From the NCBI GenBank assembly GCA_023387135.1, contig JAEWIK010000032.1, positions 1-18,557 on the forward strand: 18,557 nt of DNA, in the 5' to 3' direction. The notes beneath the pieces were generated by a model. It did no database searches and was not told where the DNA came from. It saw nothing but the letters and a program-made list of their open reading frames with translations. The position numbers and the translations under genes were made by a program. Numbering within the stretch: the stretch's first letter is position 1; each line of letters begins with the position of its first letter. Source of the DNA: Actinomycetes bacterium. Lineage in GTDB: Bacteria; Actinomycetota; Actinomycetes; Propionibacteriales; Propionibacteriaceae. This document shows, in pieces, positions 15,283 to 18,557 of the stretch.

Positions 15283-16569
15283 TCACAGGGCGGGGGCGGT
15301 GCCGTCGATGGCATCTCTTACCCAAGACTCCGGCTTCCCAACCCGCCGCAGCGGCCTCACGAAGCCGACCAGCACCGCCACGACGACGATCCCGACGGCG
15401 AACGCCCACAGCGCGCTGTCGATGCCGAGCGCCTGCAACAGGCCGCTCCCGAGCAGCGGTGCGAGCGGCATGGCGAGGATGCCCGACAACTGCAGGACCG
15501 AGTTGGTCCGCCCCTGCAGTTCCTGGGGAGTGATGGCCGCGACGTAGCCGCCGAGGCCGGCGTTGATCGCGGGAATCGGCAGTGCCGCGAGCCCGATGCC
15601 CGCCAGGTAGCCGGGGTAGTTCCCGAGCGCCGCCATGCCGATGCAGCACAGCGCGACCCAGCCCAGCCCGCCGACGACCAGCAACCCGAGCCGCACCCTC
15701 GCGACGACCGGCGCGGCGATGACCGAGCCGAGCAGCAGCGCCAGGCCGCACACGAGGTCGAAGGCGCCGATCTGCAGCGGCGGCGTGCCCGTCCTGACGA
15801 GTTCGAGGTTGATCGCCATGAGCGCGCCCGTGAGGGCGAGGTTGAAGAGGACGAAGAGCCCGATCGCGACCCTGAAGAGCACCACCGACCAGACGAACCT
15901 GAAGCCTTCCCGCAACTGGGTGAGCGGGTGGGTGGCCTTCGCGGCGGTGAGGTCCGGGTTCAGCGGCGCCCTGACGAACCAGGTGAAGGCGACGACGGCG
16001 AGGTGGCCGATGGCGGTGGCGATGAGGGGGAACGCGTGCGACAGCCCGTAGAGGAACCCTCCCACGGGCCCCGACACCACCGTCGCCGCCGCCTGCCGTC
16101 CCTGCACCACGGCGAGCGCGGTGCCCAGTTGCGGGGGCGGGACCACCGCCCGGATCGCGCCGGACTCGGCAGGGCCGGCGAAGGTCGCCGCGGCCTGCGA
16201 GCCCAGCAGCACCGCGGCCAGGTGCCAGGCCGACGCCAGCCCCGTCAGCCAGGCGGCTATCAGCGACGTCCACAACACCGCGCCCACGAGGCCGGCGACG
16301 AGGATCACCTTCCGCCTGTCGAACCTGTCGGCCACCACTCCTGCCGGCAGCGTCGCCACCAGCGCGCCGACCTCGCCGACCGCCGTGATGACGCCCGCCT
16401 GGACCACCGAGCCGGTCAGCGCGAACGCGAGCAGGGGCACGGCGAACCCTCCGACGCCGGCGCCGATGATGTGGACCGTCTTGCCGGTCTGCAACAGCAT
16501 GTAGGGACGGTTGCGGCGCAGCGGAACGTCGACGGCGGCGGGTGCGGGTGCTGACGTGAGGTCGGTCAT
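15283..16569 (-). CDS. MFS exporter (DHA3/MFS_3-like)
   Basis: This is a 428-residue membrane protein with about 12 hydrophobic segments. The loop between segments 2 and 3 holds motif A in the form GVVADRFDRRKVIL, and the pattern of an extended Pro-rich N-terminus, SGAIRAVVPP and LQGRTNSVLQLSG matches the MFS_3 group that includes drug and siderophore exporters. The substrate is not readable from sequence. ATG 16569 is chosen over the TTG at 16605 because the frame before it overlaps the operator and has no family similarity. TACTGT lies 6 bases before the ATG and there is no Shine-Dalgarno. The gene is divergent from an ArsR-type regulator, the usual layout for an inducible exporter. Confidence 0.88.
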   Translation of the reverse strand: MTDLTSAPAPAAVDVPLRRNRPYMLLQTGKTVHIIGAGVGGFAVPLLAFALTGSVVQAGVITAVGEVGALVATLPAGVVADRFDRRKVILVAGLVGAVLWTSLIAAWLTGLASAWHLAAVLLGSQAAATFAGPAESGAIRAVVPPPQLGTALAVVQGRQAAATVVSGPVGGFLYGLSHAFPLIATAIGHLAVVAFTWFVRAPLNPDLTAAKATHPLTQLREGFRFVWSVVLFRVAIGLFVLFNLALTGALMAINLELVRTGTPPLQIGAFDLVCGLALLLGSVIAAPVVARVRLGLLVVGGLGWVALCCIGMAALGNYPGYLAGIGLAALPIPAINAGLGGYVAAITPQELQGRTNSVLQLSGILAMPLAPLLGSGLLQALGIDSALWAFAVGIVVVAVLVGFVRPLRRVGKPESWVRDAIDGTAPAL

Positions 16570-16575
16570 GGCGTC

Positions 16576-16581
16576 ACAGTA
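16576..16581 (-). promoter_or_regulatory. Candidate leaderless -10 for the MFS gene
   Basis: TACTGT is followed by six bases and the ATG. It mirrors the TAGAGT element of the divergent regulator on the other side of the operator block. Confidence 0.5.
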
Positions 16582-16587
16582 AATCCC

Positions 16588-16629
16588 GCAAGACTCGTTG
16601 CGCAACTACTCTTGCGCAATCTGTCTTGC
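16588..16629. promoter_or_regulatory. Three contiguous 14-bp operator dyads GCAA-N6-TTGC
   Basis: GCAAGACTCGTTGC (16588-16601), GCAACTACTCTTGC (16602-16615) and GCAATCTGTCTTGC (16616-16629) abut without a spacer. Each is an inverted repeat with 4-bp arms. The junctions create two TTGCGCAA palindromes, and the whole 42 bp is itself near-symmetric about 16608/16609. The block fills the space between the -10 elements of the MFS and arsR-type genes, so bound regulator should block both promoters. The 14-bp period would not place neighbouring dimers on the same DNA face. Confidence 0.75.
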
Positions 16630-16635
16630 TAGAGT
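16630..16635 (+). promoter_or_regulatory. Candidate leaderless -10 for the ArsR-type gene
   Basis: TAGAGT abuts the third operator dyad and is followed by six bases and the ATG. No Shine-Dalgarno lies between. Confidence 0.5.
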
Positions 16636-16641
16636 TCTCGC

Positions 16642-17235
16642 ATGACAGCGGGCGACCACGAACCTCGCAACATCTTCCTCGCGCGCGAGCCCGACCAGCT
16701 CAAGGCGCTCGCGCACCCCATGCGGCAGCGGCTCCTGTTCGAACTGCTGGCGCGCGAGCACGCGCGGGCCGCCGACCTCGCCCACGCGACCGGCGAACCG
16801 GCGAACTCCGTCAGCTTCCACCTGCGCACCCTGGCCAAGGCCGGGCTCATCGTGGAGGCCCCCGAACTCGCCAGGGACAAGCGGGACAGGGTGTGGCGAT
16901 CGGTCGCCGACGACTTCACCGTCGACCCGCACACGGCGGGCTTCGACGAGCACGTCGCCACCCTGCTCGACGTCGTGCGGGAGAACGTCGCCTACGCCCG
17001 CGAACACGACTACGTCCACGCCCCCGAGGGTGACGACGGCCCCGTCAGGACGATCCTCGGCGGCGGCATCGTGCTCACGCGCGACCAGGCGATGAGGTTC
17101 GCCACCGAGGCGCACGCCCTCTACGAGCGGTTCAGCGATGAGGCGGTCGCCGACATCCGCAGCCACCCGGGCCCCGGCGACAGGGCGGTCTACAGGATCG
17201 TGTTCGCCATCGGGCCGTCGGGCGAAGCCGAGTAG
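16642..17235 (+). CDS. ArsR-family winged-helix transcriptional regulator
   Basis: This is a 197-residue regulator. The N-terminal winged helix (about 17-90) has KALAHPMRQRLLFELL, helix-turn-helix ARAADLAHATGEPANSVSFHLRTLAKAGLI (Ser-His recognition helix near 54-65), and a basic wing ending RDKRDRVWRSV. Residues ~100-190 form a C-terminal domain with no motif I know, presumably for ligand binding or dimerisation; no metal-binding Cys cluster is present, so this is unlikely to be a metal sensor. It is divergent from the MFS exporter and starts 12 bases from the triple operator, so autoregulation and repression of the exporter are likely. The inducer is probably the exported compound, which is inference. 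It converges on the DUF6912 gene with a 7-base gap. Confidence 0.87.
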   Translation: MTAGDHEPRNIFLAREPDQLKALAHPMRQRLLFELLAREHARAADLAHATGEPANSVSFHLRTLAKAGLIVEAPELARDKRDRVWRSVADDFTVDPHTAGFDEHVATLLDVVRENVAYAREHDYVHAPEGDDGPVRTILGGGIVLTRDQAMRFATEAHALYERFSDEAVADIRSHPGPGDRAVYRIVFAIGPSGEAE

Positions 17236-17242
17236 CCGCCGC

Positions 17243-17704
17243 TCAGGCCAGCGACGTCCACTCCCCCGGCCCGTACCAGAGCAGGTCGGTGTCGGCGAGC
17301 AGCGAGGTCACCTCGGGAGCCTCCCACGCCTCGGCGAGGCTGAGGCCCGCCACGGCGGCGGCAGCCCGCGCCGCGGGGGTGGGGTCGACGTCCTCGCCGA
17401 ACAGCGAGGTGACAGCCGAGAACTGCAGGTCGGTGACCACGACGCCGCCGAAGTCGTCAGCGGTCTGACGGACGTCCGCCTCCGCCACCGCGACGATCCT
17501 GACTCCCTCGGCCACCAGGCCCGCGACCGACGCCACGCACAGCGCGGCGTACTCGGCGTCCTCGGGGTCGTCGAGGTCGAAAGCTTCAGTGAGGGCCGGG
17601 GTCACGGCGAAGGCGCCGTGCGGGCCGTCCAGACTGCCCGACTCGGCCCACTGCCTGAGTTCGTCGGCCGACACCGGGACGAAGACCAGCGCCACGTCAT
17701 TCAC
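17243..17704 (-). CDS. DUF6912 family protein
   Basis: This is a 153-residue actinobacterial protein. The pattern is an N-terminal strand (VALVFVPVSADEL), GAFAVTPALTEAF, DAEYAALCVAS, VRIVAVAEADV, and an end TDLLWYGPGEW, which I associate with DUF6912, a family of unknown function. It starts with GTG 17704, which overlaps the 3' end of the acyltransferase-like gene by 8 bases, so the two are probably coupled. No signal peptide or membrane segment is seen. The family name is from memory of the pattern. Confidence 0.7.
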   Translation of the reverse strand: MNDVALVFVPVSADELRQWAESGSLDGPHGAFAVTPALTEAFDLDDPEDAEYAALCVASVAGLVAEGVRIVAVAEADVRQTADDFGGVVVTDLQFSAVTSLFGEDVDPTPAARAAAAVAGLSLAEAWEAPEVTSLLADTDLLWYGPGEWTSLA

Positions 17705-18557
17705 CCGCCCGCAGCGCGCCGAGTTCGTTGCTGACGTCCCTGGCGAAGTGGCGCACCTCGCGGACGGCGGTGATCCCGATGGTCACCCGGCTCCGGTAGC
17801 TGTTGATCGAGATGCTGCACTCCTGCTGGTCTGTGGTCCCCACGAGGCTGTAGACGCCGTTGACCCTGACCCGCCCCAGGTAGCGGTACTCCCCCGGCCC
17901 CGGCGTGTTGGAGACGAAGACCGTGTGGGGACGGCCTGCGGCGACAGTCGACGCGGCGAGGCTCTGCAACGTGGGCAGCGCGAACCCCGCGAGGTCACGC
18001 AGGTCGCCCGCCGGCACCGACCTGCCGCTGTCGAGCCTCGCCCTGGTCAGCGTCGCGATGGCCTGCAGCCTCGCCCTGGGGCCCGGCTCGGAGATCGGCA
18101 ACGCCACCCACTGCGGAGCGATCCGCGCGCCGATGGCGCTGCCGAGCACGTCGGGCTCCTCGACGGCCAGGGGCACGAGCGCCACCTGGTCCTCCGGGGC
18201 GCGTCCGTGGTCGACCAGCCAGCCGCGGACGCCCGCCGTCACGAGCGTGAGCAGCACGTCGTGGGTGGTGCAGCCGACCTGCTGCCTGACCCGCCGCAGC
18301 GTGGCGAGGTCGACCTCGACTCCGGCGACGTGGTGCTGGCGGGAGGTCGCCGCCGCGCCCCGCACTGCGTTCTCGAACAGCCCCGTGAGGCCGGCCCCCG
18401 CCTCGCGCAACGCGCGCAGCGGGTTCTCCAGCTTGCCGACCACGTCGGTCAGGCCGGGCGCCGCCGTCTCGCTGGGCTGCCACTGCGTCGCCGGCGGGTC
18501 GATCCCGCCGGGGCGCTCGTCGAACAGCTCCTGCATGAGGTGCACGTTGTCGTAACC
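17697..18557 (-). CDS. WS/DGAT-family acyltransferase, 5' end outside window
   Basis: The frame is open to the right edge and gives 286 residues, roughly the C-terminal two thirds of a ~450-residue wax ester synthase/diacylglycerol acyltransferase. The first residues, GYDNVHLMQELFD, match the region right after the family's catalytic HHxxxDG motif, so the window probably cuts inside that motif and the catalytic His residues lie outside. Further matches are TTHDVLLTLVTAGVRGWL, PLAVEEP, FVSNTPGPGEYRYLGR and INSYRSRVTIGI, the last two diagnostic of the C-terminal domain. The enzymes esterify acyl-CoA to diacylglycerol or fatty alcohols. A GTG or ATG near 18536-18545 could be taken for a start, but truncation is more likely. 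Activity cannot be judged from this part. Confidence 0.82.
   Translation of the reverse strand, partial: GYDNVHLMQELFDERPGGIDPPATQWQPSETAAPGLTDVVGKLENPLRALREAGAGLTGLFENAVRGAAATSRQHHVAGVEVDLATLRRVRQQVGCTTHDVLLTLVTAGVRGWLVDHGRAPEDQVALVPLAVEEPDVLGSAIGARIAPQWVALPISEPGPRARLQAIATLTRARLDSGRSVPAGDLRDLAGFALPTLQSLAASTVAAGRPHTVFVSNTPGPGEYRYLGRVRVNGVYSLVGTTDQQECSISINSYRSRVTIGITAVREVRHFARDVSNELGALRAGE

Noticed and set aside
12746-15547. 933-residue plus-strand protein
   Set aside because: It is antisense to pruA and ku, both with intact catalytic or family motifs; its composition (Gly/Arg/Val-rich) is that of a high-GC shadow frame.

Overview
The window comes from a high-GC actinobacterium. Gene content (an actinobacterial maltokinase-cap protein, DUF2505, DUF6912, a giant NAD-glutamate dehydrogenase, a Ku protein, a WS/DGAT-like acyltransferase) and the TrpRS subtype suggest Propionibacteriales/Propionibacteriaceae. 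That placement is inference; no marker rRNA is present. I saw no tRNA, rRNA, CRISPR array or transposase, and no stretch of 300 bases lacks a gene.

Positions 1-4569 (minus strand) form one tightly packed gene string. In transcription order it holds a Roadblock/LC7 protein, a GAF-PP2C (RsbU/SpoIIE-type) phosphatase, a STAS anti-anti-sigma-type protein, an RsbW-type ATP-binding kinase, and a very long Ser-x dipeptide-repeat protein that runs off the left edge. The first four make a full partner-switching signalling module. No sigma factor is present, and the last gene starts 10 bases after the kinase gene ends, with its own ribosome binding site. This unit is the most unusual part of the window.

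Positions 4613-7313 hold tryptophanyl-tRNA synthetase and a PHP-family phosphoesterase (minus) and a stand-alone maltokinase N-terminal-cap-like protein (plus). Positions 7317-14365 hold a glutamate-catabolism island: the ~1590-residue NAD-glutamate dehydrogenase and the delta-1-pyrroline-5-carboxylate dehydrogenase, which together could carry proline through glutamate to 2-oxoglutarate. A DUF2505 gene lies between them on the other strand.

Positions 14435-17235 hold Ku (end joining), an MFS exporter and a divergent ArsR-type regulator. The exporter-regulator intergenic region contains three contiguous 14-bp GCAA-N6-TTGC sites, flanked by two apparent leaderless -10 elements. Positions 17243-18557 hold a DUF6912 gene overlapped by the 3' part of a WS/DGAT-family gene cut by the right edge.

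Several start codons (Roadblock, PHP, P5C dehydrogenase, MFS, ArsR) are preceded 6-7 bases upstream by a TANNNT -10 element and lack a Shine-Dalgarno sequence, which suggests leaderless transcription.
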